Of a DNA stretch of 64,000 bases, positions 28,501 through 36,186 are shown one piece after another (the first letter of the stretch is position 1; each line of letters begins with the position of its first letter). Made by a program: the position numbers and the translations under genes. The notes under the pieces were generated by a model. The model saw only the letters and a list, made by a program, of their open reading frames with translations. It was not told where the DNA came from and searched no databases. This DNA comes from JBBQWT01 sp038210375. GTDB taxonomy: Bacteria > Acidobacteriota > Terriglobia > Terriglobales > Acidobacteriaceae. Where the stretch lies: positions 1 to 64,000 of the forward strand of contig JBBQWT010000017.1 in assembly GCA_038210375.1 (NCBI GenBank), read 5' to 3'.

Positions 28501-30349
28501 CGGGATGATTAGGATTGAAGCTGCCGGCCACTGTTCCCGGGCCGAGGGTGGGCGCCAAGTCGCTCACTCGCTGGCGCAGGCCGGCGACCTCGGCGGAAAG
28601 TTCCATGGTGCGCGCCGGAGCTTCGCCGCGCCAGAATGGAATGTTGGGGGGAGCGCCATGCGCGTCCTCCACCAGCACGCGGCCGGCGGATTCGACACGC
28701 TGTATCCGCCAGCTTGAATTCCCCAGCAGCATGATGTCGCCGCGCGAGCTATCGATGGCAAAATCCTCGTCGACCGTGCCCACTACCGTGCCTTCGGGCT
28801 CGCACACCACCGTGTACAGCGCGCTATCGGGAATGGCGCCGCCGTTGGTGATGGCGATGAGGCGCGCGCCGCGCCGCGCCCGCAGCCGCCCATTGATGCG
28901 GTCGCGAAACAGATGGGCGCCATAGCGTCCGCGCTGGGAAACGATGCCGTCGGCCAGCACGTCCAGCACCGCCTCAAATTCCTTGCGCTCCAGATCGCGA
29001 TACGGATAGGCGCGCCGCACCACGTGCCACAGTTCCTCTTCTCCCCACTCTTCCACGGCGCACATGGCCACAATTTGCTGGGCCAGGATATCCACGGGGC
29101 ACTCGGGAACGTACAGCCGGTCGAGCTCGCCGGAATTCAGCGCGTGGGCCAGGGCGGCGCACTCGACCAGCTCGTCGCGGGTGGTGGCAAACATTCGCCC
29201 TTTGGGAATAGCGCCGCGCCAGTGCCCGGAGCGCCCGATGCGCTGCACCGTCACCGCAATCGAGCGCGGCGATGAGATGTGGCATACCAGGTCCACCGAG
29301 CCGATGTCGATTCCCAATTCGAGTGACGCCGTGCACACCAGGGCTTTAGCTTCGCCGGACTTCAATTTGGCTTCCGCGGCCAGTCGTATCTTGCGGGACA
29401 AGCTTCCGTGATGGCATGCGACCACGTCTTCGCCCAGGCGTTCCGACAGGTTGTGACACACGCGTTCCGCCATGCGGCGCGTGTTCACAAATATGAGCGT
29501 CGATCGGTGTTCCTTGATCAGCGCCTCGATGCGCTCGTATATCTCGCCCCAAAGCTCGTTGGAAGCCACCGCGCCCAGCTCCGACGGAGGCACTTCCACT
29601 TTGAAATCCATGGTGCGATTGTGGCCCACGTTGACGATCACGGCGGGCGGACGGCCAATTCCGGTGAGGAATGCGGCCACCAGCTCAATGGGTTTCTGGG
29701 TCGCCGACAGTCCGATACGGTTGGGCGGGCTGAGGGTGAGGGCTTCCAGGCGTTCCAGCGACAGCGCCAGGTGCGACCCGCGCTTGTCGTCGGCCAGGGC
29801 ATGGATTTCATCGACGATTACGGTCTCTATCTCGCGCAGGTTGGCGCGGCTCTTTTCCGCGGTGAGCAGCAGGTACAGCGATTCCGGCGTGGTCACCAGA
29901 ATGTGCGGAGGCCGCTTGAGCATCGCCTGCCGCTCCGACGTGGGCGTGTCTCCAGTGCGGACGCCGGTACGGATCTGCGGCATCAGCAAGCCGCGCTGCC
30001 GGGCCATCTGCAGGATCTCGCCCAGCGGGACTTCGAGGTTTTTCTGAATGTCGTTGCCCAGCGCCTTGAGCGGGGATATGTAGAGGACCTGGGTGCGGTC
30101 ACCAAGCTCCCCGGCGAGAGCCTTGCGCACCAGCCGATCGATGCACGCCAGGAAGGCGGCCAGGGTCTTGCCCGACCCGGTGGGAGCGGCGATCAGGGTA
30201 TTGCGGTTGGCCAGAATATGCGGCCAGCCTTCGCATTGCGGCTCAGTGGGCGTGCCAAACCGGGTGATGAACCATTCCTCGACCAGCGGATGGGCCCATG
30301 CCAGGGGACGTTCTTCTATGCCAGTCGTGGTGGGGCAATCGGTCGCCAT
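25517..30349 (-). CDS. lhr: Large ATP-dependent helicase, Lhr type
   Basis: Superfamily 2 DNA/RNA helicase linked to repair. 1610 residues, similar to full-length Lhr (about 1500). The N-terminal core has the Q-motif region FGTPTEPQCEGWPHI, Walker A APTGSGKTLAAF, DEIHAL (DEVH-type box) and the helicase C-terminal QRIGRSGH motif. The core continues with winged-helix and Lhr-specific domains. A low-complexity Pro/Glu/Asn stretch at about 1245-1300 separates the Lhr-core from the C-terminal half. The start of an IS1595-type element lies 50 bp upstream of its ATG, so its original promoter may have been displaced. Confidence 0.94.
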   Translation of the reverse strand: MATDCPTTTGIEERPLAWAHPLVEEWFITRFGTPTEPQCEGWPHILANRNTLIAAPTGSGKTLAAFLACIDRLVRKALAGELGDRTQVLYISPLKALGNDIQKNLEVPLGEILQMARQRGLLMPQIRTGVRTGDTPTSERQAMLKRPPHILVTTPESLYLLLTAEKSRANLREIETVIVDEIHALADDKRGSHLALSLERLEALTLSPPNRIGLSATQKPIELVAAFLTGIGRPPAVIVNVGHNRTMDFKVEVPPSELGAVASNELWGEIYERIEALIKEHRSTLIFVNTRRMAERVCHNLSERLGEDVVACHHGSLSRKIRLAAEAKLKSGEAKALVCTASLELGIDIGSVDLVCHISSPRSIAVTVQRIGRSGHWRGAIPKGRMFATTRDELVECAALAHALNSGELDRLYVPECPVDILAQQIVAMCAVEEWGEEELWHVVRRAYPYRDLERKEFEAVLDVLADGIVSQRGRYGAHLFRDRINGRLRARRGARLIAITNGGAIPDSALYTVVCEPEGTVVGTVDEDFAIDSSRGDIMLLGNSSWRIQRVESAGRVLVEDAHGAPPNIPFWRGEAPARTMELSAEVAGLRQRVSDLAPTLGPGTVAGSFNPNHPEVVAALGFLVEECGVDLSGAEQILQYIINGRAVLGAVPTQETIIAERFFDEGGGMQLVIHAPFGGRVTKAWGLALRKRFCRSFNFELQAAATDNGLNISLAEQHSFPLADVFQFLQPETVGEVLQQASLDSPIFASRWRWDAQRALALQRFRNGKKIPPQIQRMRSDDLLASVFPQAAACQENIVGDIEIPDHPLLREVMKDVLSEAMDLAGLKSLLEKIQSGEIRCLSVDTPMPSEFSHEILNANPYAYLDDAPLEERRARAVEMRRSLPASMLNDIGRLDPAAIAEVRGEAWPDVRDADELQDVLHTLIALPEAMAMPVAPHLGPAIPGMLHSPQPADWRGDWEPYFERLMAQGRAVRVTAGGIAFWVSAEKAAGFAALHPGAEIAAPAGMAPVAISHGDAMLAMVTGWAMHCAPVTAGSLGAALGVAPSEIDKALLRMEASGSILRGQFEGFAHPAAISPATTSGVADGTEWCDRRLLARIHRLTLGKLRKQIEPITAAQFMNWLLAWQHVAPGTQLKGERGTLEILRQLQGFEIPANAWEQYVLARRVAGYDARLLDQLCLTGAAGWGRLSPHPATIAPHANGEDAKAAATDKRTSLVKRFARRAALNPAGKENSLQPGGNGHKSLFALQPSMAPNGSSDFPIPHQPEPDRPEPANPEPKLPPLVVKAPRRIVPTSVAPITFYVRDQADWMVSDTGKTAGSVAEVLEILSPGARAVHDCLLGNGASFFADMVRSTGKLKAEVETALWELVAAGLATADGFDNLRTLIDPAARGKGSRNRPRHTAGRWTLLKTPRAAEMQPEASLSAPGAAEDQRYRAVEAVCRMLLRRYGVVFRELLVRESILPKWRELQVGFRRLEARGEVRGGRFISGFLGEQFALPEAVDSLRLARRAPPTSECITISAADPLNLVGIVVPGERVPAISGRWVTFRAGVALQAAAAVHEPLSNLGNQTPVPMMASDGITAMSLNPGAGIPRLPFDAVVASVEPGAPG

Positions 30350-30390
30350 ATGTTCAAAGGTGAAATGATGAGTAGAAAAAGAATTGTACG

Positions 30391-30425
30391 TCCGAAATGG
30401 TAATTATCCCTTGACAACAAGTAGA
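30391..30425 (+). repeat. Left target duplication and terminal inverted repeat of the IS1595 element
   Basis: TCCGAAAT (30391-30398) followed by GGTAATTATCCCT and AACAAGTAGA. A TTGACA lies within the end (30411-30416) and may contribute a -35 box for the transposase. Just inside is an ACAATA/TATTGT inverted repeat with an eight-base gap. Confidence 0.93.
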
Positions 30426-30447
30426 ACAATATGCGAATCTATTGTAC

Positions 30448-31392
30448 ATGAAGCCGAAACAAACCATCCCGCCGGAACTGAAATACACCATCAATCAGTT
30501 CAATGAAGATTTCCCAACTGATGATGCTTGCCTTGAATTCATCATGCAGCAACGCTTCCCGCTAGGTAAGGCTCTCTGCCAGAAATGCAACAAGGTGCGG
30601 AAGCATCATCGCGTCTCTGGCAGAACCGCCTATGCGTGTGGCAATTGCGGCAATCACATCTATCCCTTGGCAGGAACTATCTTCGAGAAGAGCACAACCT
30701 CTCTCCGGCTTTGGTTTCATGCGATGTATTCGATGGGTTCCACTCGTTGCGGTATATCCGCAAAACAGATTCAACGGGAAACCGGAGTTACTTACAAGAC
30801 CGCATGGCGCATGTTCCGCCAGATTCGCACTCTCATGTCTGAGGAACTTAGTTTGGAGGGTCCGACGGTGGAAGTTGACGAAACCTACATAGGCGGCAGA
30901 AGAAAATACGGCAGAGGCAGACCGATGCGCGGAGACAAAACCAAGTCTGCGGTAATCGGTATGGTGGAACGCCAGGGACGAGTCGTTGCCCGGACAATCC
31001 CCGACACTACCGCTAAAACTCTCTGCGGCAACGTTCACGAATATGTATTACCGAAAAGCACCGTGTTTACCGACGAGCTACACGCTTACAACACCGTCTC
31101 TAAAGGCAGACGATACACTCACCATCGCATCAATCACAGTTCCAAGGTTTACGTTAAAGGGAACGTTCACACCAACACCATCGAAGGCTTCTGGAGCCTT
31201 GTTAAACGTGGGATTGGTGGGGTTTATCACCAAGTGAGCCAGAAGTATTTACAGAGCTACTTGGATGAATATTCGTACAGGTACAACCGGAGACTTACCG
31301 GAAACCAAATCTTCACTTCACTTTTGTACGAGGTTTCCGAGCGGGCTTCTGGACGGCCCGCTGTACCAGTTTGTGAAAGTCTGCCCGTGTAA
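30448..31392 (+). CDS. IS1595-family transposase
   Basis: 314 residues. An N-terminal zinc ribbon (CQKC..., CGNCGNH, about 35-75) precedes a helix-turn-helix region (ISAKQIQRETGVTYKTAWRM). The ISXO2-like catalytic domain (about 135-295) has first Asp in VEVDETYIGG, second Asp in VFTDELHAY, and HTNTIEGFWSLVKRG carrying the third acidic/Asn position. I use the ATG at 30448; a TTG two codons earlier is also in frame. It should catalyse cut or copy of the surrounding element. Confidence 0.95.
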   Translation: MKPKQTIPPELKYTINQFNEDFPTDDACLEFIMQQRFPLGKALCQKCNKVRKHHRVSGRTAYACGNCGNHIYPLAGTIFEKSTTSLRLWFHAMYSMGSTRCGISAKQIQRETGVTYKTAWRMFRQIRTLMSEELSLEGPTVEVDETYIGGRRKYGRGRPMRGDKTKSAVIGMVERQGRVVARTIPDTTAKTLCGNVHEYVLPKSTVFTDELHAYNTVSKGRRYTHHRINHSSKVYVKGNVHTNTIEGFWSLVKRGIGGVYHQVSQKYLQSYLDEYSYRYNRRLTGNQIFTSLLYEVSERASGRPAVPVCESLPV

Positions 31393-31451
31393 ATGGGCGC
31401 GTATCACCCTTGTCATTCTTGGCCGAAGGATTGGGTTGATTCGCCATAATT

Positions 31452-31496
31452 CAGACCACTAAAAGCTCCTACTAGATAGGAGTTTGCCGTGGTCTG
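31452..31496. other. Two-level hairpin between transposase and passenger gene
   Basis: CAGACCAC at 31452 pairs with GTGGTCTG ending at 31496; inside it CTCCTA pairs with TAGGAG over a five-base loop. The inner stem is followed by TTT but there is no proper T-run. It could be an attenuator, a processing site or a weak terminator. Confidence 0.7.
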
Positions 31497-31578
31497 TCAG
31501 AAAAGTCAAGCGAGTTGCGCGCTCTCAGCAATGGTTTGCGGGTACGGCGCGCAACATCGCTCCGCGAAAGTGATGGTC

Positions 31579-32391
31579 ATGCTGAAAGCGTACTTCGATG
31601 ATTCGAGCGGGGATGAAGGAAGTAAGATTTGCATTCTCGCCGGGGTCGTGCAGCGGTATACCGTTTGGGCGGATTTTAGCTTTGCGTGGGAGGCGGAATT
31701 GGTCAGGCATCCAAGCATCAAATACTTCCACATGAGAGAAGCGCGGAGTTTAACTGGTGAATTTGCAGGATGGAAGCGCGTGACCGCAGACGCGAAAACT
31801 AAGAGACTTGCGGCGGTGGCGGCCAGCTATAGCCCGTGGACTATTGCCGCATGGATAAGCCGAAAAGAGCATGATGCCATCCTGAAACCAATCGCCCCTT
31901 TCATGCTGCGGCACTCGTATTTCTCGCTTTTTTATGCGGTGATCCTCAATCTTGTATTGTGGAATTACCATCGCGGCGTCAATCTACCGATTGACTTTGT
32001 ATTCGATCAGCAAGGGCCAGTGGGCGCGGAGGCGGCGCTCTTGTACGAGTACATCAAGAGTATTCAAAAACCAGAAATTGCCGCATTGCTTGGAAGTAGC
32101 CCTGAGTTCAAAGACGACAAGATGGTTCTCCCTTTACAGGCTGCGGATATGTTAGCGTGGCATGTTCGCCGACGCAAAGACCGTCCGACCGAGGACGAAT
32201 CGCAGTGGCCTACCGCGCCAGTGGCGGGACTGCTTCACGCTGATGTCCATATCACCAAGGAAAGCCTCATGACCATGGCCAGCGAGATGGCACAAGTCCC
32301 CGGCATTGATCTCGTGCCCCAGAAGGGCAAGGATTATAAAAAATTCAACGCGGCAATTAAAGAAATGCTTCGCAGAGAACTCAAGTCCTGA
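31579..32391 (+). CDS. DUF3800 protein carried as IS passenger
   Basis: 270 residues. Starts LKAYFDDSSGDEGS, the family's acidic N-terminal motif, and ends its core with LPLQAADMLAWHVRRR, the conserved QxAD segment. Acidic residues in these motifs suggest a metal-dependent nuclease-like fold, but the family has no established activity that I know of. The start is uncertain: ATGs at 31573 and 31579 are both possible, and the open frame runs 30 codons further upstream across the hairpin. It lies wholly inside the element, so it travels with the transposase. Possible roles include regulation of transposition or a host benefit; neither can be seen directly. Confidence 0.82.
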   Translation: MLKAYFDDSSGDEGSKICILAGVVQRYTVWADFSFAWEAELVRHPSIKYFHMREARSLTGEFAGWKRVTADAKTKRLAAVAASYSPWTIAAWISRKEHDAILKPIAPFMLRHSYFSLFYAVILNLVLWNYHRGVNLPIDFVFDQQGPVGAEAALLYEYIKSIQKPEIAALLGSSPEFKDDKMVLPLQAADMLAWHVRRRKDRPTEDESQWPTAPVAGLLHADVHITKESLMTMASEMAQVPGIDLVPQKGKDYKKFNAAIKEMLRRELKS

Positions 32392-32425
32392 ACAAATATC
32401 TACTTGTTCTGTAGGGATAATTACC

Positions 32426-32433
32426 TCCGAAAT
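32426..32433 (+). repeat. Right target duplication of the IS1595 element
   Basis: TCCGAAAT, identical to the eight bases before the left end. The next 177 bp (32434-32610) are AT-rich and should hold the kdsC promoter; I see no gene there. Confidence 0.93.
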
Positions 32434-32610
32434 CGACCTTTCGCCAAATATTCGCCCTATGCTCTTCGCGACAGACGCTGCTTCCAGCGACACTCGACGG
32501 ATTTGACTTAGACACCCGATATGGCGTTTCCACTTGAAAAAACGTTGAACGTGTTTGACTGATACCCTAACTCTGAAAAAGCACTTGAATCCCTGAATTA
32601 CAATCCATCC

Positions 32611-33213
32611 ATGCCGAGGAAAAATAATGATGCCGCAATTCCCGCGGAGTCGGCTATTGCCCGCGCCCGTCCTATTCAGTTGATTCTCTTTGACGTGGAC
32701 GGCGTGCTCACCGACGGTACGCTCTGGTTCCTTCCAGGGCCGGGTCACGGAAGCATGGTGGAAACCAAAGGGTTCCACGCCCATGATGGCATTGGGTTTG
32801 GGTTGGCGCGGTTGGCAGGCCTCAAGACCGGAATCATCACCAAGCGCGAATCGGATGTGGTCAAGCAGAGGGCGCACGACTTGAAACTCGACTACGTCGT
32901 GCAGGGGGCGCACGATAAGGCCACAGCGCTGCTGGAGGTTTTGGCCGAGGCCGGCTTATCAGGGGCGCAAACCGCTTTTGTGGGAGATGACATCGTTGAC
33001 TTGCCGGCCATGCGGCTGTGCGGTCTGGCCATCGCCACCGCCAACGCCCGTGACCAGGTGCTGCGCGAATCCCACTGGGTCACCCTCCATCCCGGCGGCC
33101 GCGGCGCCGCCCGCGACGCCATTGAGTTTGTGCTGCGGGCTCAAGACCGCCTGGATTCAATCCTGGAAAAATACCAGCAGCCCGGCGCCGCCAATGCCAC
33201 CCGCGGTTCCTGA
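32611..33213 (+). CDS. kdsC: 3-deoxy-D-manno-octulosonate-8-phosphate phosphatase
   Basis: Removes phosphate from Kdo-8-phosphate, the step after KdsA. 200 residues, a HAD-superfamily C0-cap phosphatase of normal KdsC length. Motif I is LFDVDGVLTDGTL with the nucleophile Asp, motif II GIITKRES, the conserved Lys is in GAHDKATAL, and motif III VGDDIVDLPAM. The Ala/Pro/Ser N-terminus (about 1-22) is poorly conserved. It is not in an operon with the other Kdo genes. Its upstream region is interrupted by the IS1595 element about 185 bp away. Confidence 0.95.
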   Translation: MPRKNNDAAIPAESAIARARPIQLILFDVDGVLTDGTLWFLPGPGHGSMVETKGFHAHDGIGFGLARLAGLKTGIITKRESDVVKQRAHDLKLDYVVQGAHDKATALLEVLAEAGLSGAQTAFVGDDIVDLPAMRLCGLAIATANARDQVLRESHWVTLHPGGRGAARDAIEFVLRAQDRLDSILEKYQQPGAANATRGS

Positions 33214-33253
33214 ATCGATTCCGAAAAGTTATTTCAACCGGCGCCTGTTTCCG

Positions 33254-33279
33254 GGAACCAAAATCCCGGCGGCTACGTC
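33254..33279 (+). promoter_or_regulatory. Probable ECF sigma promoter upstream of the sigma factor gene
   Basis: GGAACC (33254-33259), a 16-base spacer and CGTC (33276-33279). This is the textbook -35/-10 pattern for RpoE-like ECF sigma factors and lies about 100 bp before the sigma gene start, so positive autoregulation is likely. Confidence 0.75.
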
Positions 33280-33382
33280 TATTGCATTATGGGACGCTTT
33301 ATTTGACGGCGAGATTCCGCGCCGGTGTTATGAGCCGGATTTAGGCATAAGATAAGGCCAGAAGCATTGGGGGAGCCACATC

Positions 33383-34099
33383 GTGGCGCATCTGATCAGC
33401 GGGATCGGATTTGGAGAGATGGCAGCCGCCGAGCTGCAGCCTGAGGTTTTGCGGGTTGAAGCCGCTCCGGCAAGCACCGCCATCAATTCTGAAGAAGCCG
33501 CCATTGTCTCCGATCTCAAGGCGGGTTCCGAAGACGCCTACTCCTGGCTGGTCGCCCACTATCACGGCCCCATTTACGGTTTGCTCTACCGCATGCTGCG
33601 CGACCCTTCCGACGCCTCTGACGTGACCCAGGAGGTGTTTCTCAAAGTCGTGCGCGGCATCAAGGGGTTCAACGGCCAATCCTCGCTCAAGACCTGGCTG
33701 TACCGCATTGCCATCCACGAGGCCAGCAACCAGCGCCGCTGGTGGGTTCGCCACAAACGCCAGGAGATGAGCATTGAAGCTCCCGCGCCGGGGAACGAAA
33801 ACGCCGATGGCGATGGCGAACGTGACCGCCGCGGCATGGAAGCGTGGCTGGTCGATGGCGGCGATTCTCCGCTGCAGGACCTTATGCACGAAGAAGTCCG
33901 GGAGCGGGTCGAAGCCGCGCTGGCAATGGTGGCAGAACCCTTCCGCACGGTGGTGATACTGCGCGACATTGAAGACTGTTCCTATGAAGAGGTCGCGCAG
34001 ATTGTGCAGGTTTCCCTGGGAACCGTGAAATCGCGGCTGGCCCGGGGCCGCCAGGCAATGCGCAAGCAACTGCAATCTTATAGGGATGAAGGAATGTAG
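33383..34099 (+). CDS. ECF-type RNA polymerase sigma factor
   Basis: 238 residues from a GTG start with GGGGGAG seven bases upstream. Region 2 (about 50-115) has LLYRMLRDPSDASDVTQEVF and FKTW-like SSLKTWLYRIAIHEASN; region 4 (about 170-230) has FRTVVILRDIEDCSYEEVAQ and LGTVKSRLARGRQAM. An acidic linker (APGNENADGDGERDRRG) separates them. RpoE-like group. The next gene encodes a zinc-binding anti-sigma factor that probably holds it inactive at the membrane. The signal is unknown but an envelope stress is a fair guess from the partner's topology. Confidence 0.95.
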   Translation: MAHLISGIGFGEMAAAELQPEVLRVEAAPASTAINSEEAAIVSDLKAGSEDAYSWLVAHYHGPIYGLLYRMLRDPSDASDVTQEVFLKVVRGIKGFNGQSSLKTWLYRIAIHEASNQRRWWVRHKRQEMSIEAPAPGNENADGDGERDRRGMEAWLVDGGDSPLQDLMHEEVRERVEAALAMVAEPFRTVVILRDIEDCSYEEVAQIVQVSLGTVKSRLARGRQAMRKQLQSYRDEGM

Positions 34100-34160
34100 T
34101 CCGGGCAAGGCTATGCCGGCTCCGCACGGTGCGGAGGCGCCAAGGATACGAGGAAACGAC

Positions 34161-34835
34161 ATGAAGGCTGCCATGCTGTGCAAAAAGGCCGAGGCAAACC
34201 TCTCCTGCTATCTCGACGGGGAATTGGCCGCGGAATTGCGGCGGCAGGTCACCCTGCACTTGCGGCAATGCGGTGCTTGCCGGCGCGAGCTTGCGTCGCT
34301 GCAAACCACGCAGCAGATGATACGCGGCGCAGGGCGGGTGCCTCCACCGCCGGAGCTGGCGCGCCAACTGCGCGTAGCCATCTCCCAGCAGAGCGACTCG
34401 TCGAGGCGCGGGCGCTGGCAGGGTGCGCTGGTGAGAATGCAGAACCGGCTGAATGCATTCATGCTGCCCGCGACTGCCGGCATTTTGAGCGCGGTCATCG
34501 TCTTCGGTAGCCTCATCAACTTTATTTCCATTCCGGTGCTGGCCGCGGGCGACGACGTGCCCACCACTCTCTTCAGGCCTCCGCGCCTGGCCTCATCGCC
34601 CGATTCCAACTTCATCTCTTCGTCTGATGCCCTGGTGGTGGTCGAAGCTTACGTCGATGCCCAGGGCCGCATCGTGCAATACCGCATTCTGGGCGGAGCG
34701 CAGGATTCGCCCGCCCTGCGCAAGCAAGTCGATAACCTGATGATCTTCACCACCTTTCACCCGGCAACAACTTTCGGCACGCCTTCCCCCGGCCGCGTCA
34801 TTCTTTCGCTCTCGCGAGTCAGCGTCAGGGGCTGA
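34161..34835 (+). CDS. Membrane-anchored anti-sigma factor with zinc-finger domain
   Basis: About 224 residues. The N-terminal ZAS domain has C..., HLRQCGACRREL, the HxxxCxxC zinc motif. A membrane span (about 105-125, AGILSAVIVFGSLINFISI) puts the C-terminal part in the periplasm. That part (about 160-215, VVEAYVDAQGRIVQYRILGG ... FHPATTFG) resembles a TonB C-terminal-like beta fold. The ATG at 34161 has GAGGAAA upstream; an earlier ATG (34086) overlaps the sigma gene and is also possible. An IS1-type element begins 20 bp past its stop. Confidence 0.88.
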   Translation: MKAAMLCKKAEANLSCYLDGELAAELRRQVTLHLRQCGACRRELASLQTTQQMIRGAGRVPPPPELARQLRVAISQQSDSSRRGRWQGALVRMQNRLNAFMLPATAGILSAVIVFGSLINFISIPVLAAGDDVPTTLFRPPRLASSPDSNFISSSDALVVVEAYVDAQGRIVQYRILGGAQDSPALRKQVDNLMIFTTFHPATTFGTPSPGRVILSLSRVSVRG

Positions 34836-34883
34836 GGATAAATACCGCCTTTCCGGTAGTGTCCTAAGTTGGACTGTGGCTGA

Positions 34884-35066
34884 TTAGAACGTGGCACTCA
34901 ACGTGCTCCTAATCCACTCCGAAACGCTCTGTTTGTTGGCCTTCGCTGCCGCCGTGATCTGCTTAAGGTCGTCCACATTGAAGCGCACAGGCACAATTCT
35001 GGCTTTCGCGAATCCTTTGGCGAGCCGGGGTCGCCCAACTCTTCTAGTTTTCGGTTGCTGTGCCAA
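34884..35066 (-). CDS. Ribbon-helix-helix small DNA-binding protein (IS passenger)
   Basis: 60 residues. A basic N-terminus (TRRVGRPRLAKGFAKAR) precedes IVPVRFNVDDLKQITAAAKA..KQSVSEWIRSTL, a beta strand plus two helices as in CopG/Arc-type repressors and mobilisation accessory proteins. It starts at a TTG with AGGAG seven bases upstream, inside the end of the 103-residue gene, so the two are translationally coupled. It is a candidate regulator of this element's transposase; palindromic sites in the transposase promoter fit such a role. Confidence 0.82.
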   Translation of the reverse strand: MAQQPKTRRVGRPRLAKGFAKARIVPVRFNVDDLKQITAAAKANKQSVSEWIRSTLSATF

Positions 35067-35355
35067 GTCTGAACTCCTGAACGATTGCCGCCCTCACCGC
35101 TGTTTCTGGTGATTCCACTGGCGGGATGCGAAGCACTGTAACGTGACGCTTCGGTTTGCGTGGATCGTCTGTATCATGCGCCCAAGCGTATGCATGAGTC
35201 GCCATCGGATGCCCATCTAACTCGAAAATCTCAACGAGACCGTCCCAAATAGTTCTACCCTCAAACACTTCTGTAACAGGTACGCTCTCGATATGCTTAG
35301 CCTCTACACCATGCAAGTCGCGAATCGTATCTTTAAGTCCCTGAATGTGGGTCAT
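35044..35355 (-). CDS. Unknown 103-residue protein (IS passenger)
   Basis: 103 residues, acidic-to-neutral, no membrane span or signal. Contains EIFELDGHPMATHAYAWAHD and a basic KPKRHVTVLRIPPV segment. I do not recognise the family. The ATG overlaps the transposase stop (ATGA), and its own end overlaps the ribbon-helix-helix gene by 23 bp, so all three are made from one message. Its position beside a small DNA-binding protein resembles toxin-antitoxin layouts, but nothing in the sequence supports toxicity. Confidence 0.75.
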   Translation of the reverse strand: MTHIQGLKDTIRDLHGVEAKHIESVPVTEVFEGRTIWDGLVEIFELDGHPMATHAYAWAHDTDDPRKPKRHVTVLRIPPVESPETAVRAAIVQEFRLGTATEN

Positions 35356-36179
35356 GCCGCAGCCTCAATTAAATCGCCAACAGTCCAAAAACTGCGCTCA
35401 ACCCCGGCGGCCATCGCCGGGGTGCACCGGATGGTATTGTGACGCTTCACAAAGTTGTAATACGCGAAGTGCAAGGCTACGGCCGCCTCGAAATTATCCC
35501 GCTTCTTGCTGAAAGCCAGCGTCAGGCGAGTAAGGCGACGCATGTGAAGGCGCGTTGTCGCGTTGAGTCTCTCAACATAGCTGGTCGAGGCTCTATCCAT
35601 ATCCGGCGTCCCGGCAATGCGCATCTTGTCTGTGGACACTATTTCGGGCGCGCTGTATCGGCGATTTGGATGTTGGGTCTCATCGTGAAAGTAAGTTTTT
35701 ACGATTTGGGCGTAATCAACATCCGCGCCAAAAGCTTTCTCAATTGCTCCCACATACGCCCTGAGGCCATCGGTAGAAATTTGTACGCGGTTCTTCATTC
35801 TCCCTGAAACGTCTTTAACGAATTCATCTGCTGTAACAGCATCGCGCTTGCCGACTTTAAACGCAGGGACAAGCTTGGTCTCAGCGTCCACCGCGCAGAA
35901 CGTCCACACGTCGCCACATTCAGGACTATCAGTTACCAACAAGTTGCGCTCCTTCTTCGCTACGAATCCCCATATCTCATCGAACTCCAAATAGCGGCAA
36001 GACAAGGCACGCATCTTGGCATCCATTAACGCGGCGCAACCTTGCCCAACGCGTACCCCCAGGCGCATCACAGTGTCCCTGTGAACGCCAGTTATGCGCT
36101 CAATGGAGCGGATGCTGGAACCCTCTGCCAATGCACCGATAATCGCAATTTGCTTGTCTTTGCCGAGAATGTTTGCCAT
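35352..36179 (-). CDS. IS1-type transposase
   Basis: 275 residues starting MANILGKDKQ. The N-terminal part has a helix-turn-helix (SIRSIERITGVHRDTVMRLG). The catalytic domain shows LEFDEIWGFVAKKE (first Asp), ISTDGLRAYVGAIEKAF (second Asp) and STSYVERLNATTR (third acidic), arranged like the DDE domain of IS1 transposases. It is one continuous frame without the ribosomal frameshift of classic IS1. The open frame runs far upstream (to 37100), but those codons are antisense to the membrane-protein gene and are not part of it. Last bases overlap the next gene. Confidence 0.9.
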   Translation of the reverse strand: MANILGKDKQIAIIGALAEGSSIRSIERITGVHRDTVMRLGVRVGQGCAALMDAKMRALSCRYLEFDEIWGFVAKKERNLLVTDSPECGDVWTFCAVDAETKLVPAFKVGKRDAVTADEFVKDVSGRMKNRVQISTDGLRAYVGAIEKAFGADVDYAQIVKTYFHDETQHPNRRYSAPEIVSTDKMRIAGTPDMDRASTSYVERLNATTRLHMRRLTRLTLAFSKKRDNFEAAVALHFAYYNFVKRHNTIRCTPAMAAGVERSFWTVGDLIEAAA

Positions 36180-36186
36180 GTAAATA

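Larger units (their letters stand above)
30399..32425 (+). mobile_element. IS1595-family insertion sequence with DUF3800 passenger gene
   Basis: 2027 bp. The terminal inverted repeats are about 27 bp with roughly 24 matches: both ends read GGTAATTATCCCT, then four variable bases, then AACAAGTAGA. An exact 8-bp duplication TCCGAAAT flanks the element (30391-30398 and 32426-32433), the size expected for IS1595. Inside are a transposase gene, a 45-nt hairpin and a DUF3800 gene. Intact ends and frames suggest recent insertion. It lies between the divergent lhr and kdsC genes. Confidence 0.95.

Noticed and set aside
34884..35355. Toxin-antitoxin pair in the IS1-type element
   Set aside because: The layout (small unknown protein plus ribbon-helix-helix protein) is suggestive, but the 103-residue protein shows no recognisable toxin fold, so I do not call it.
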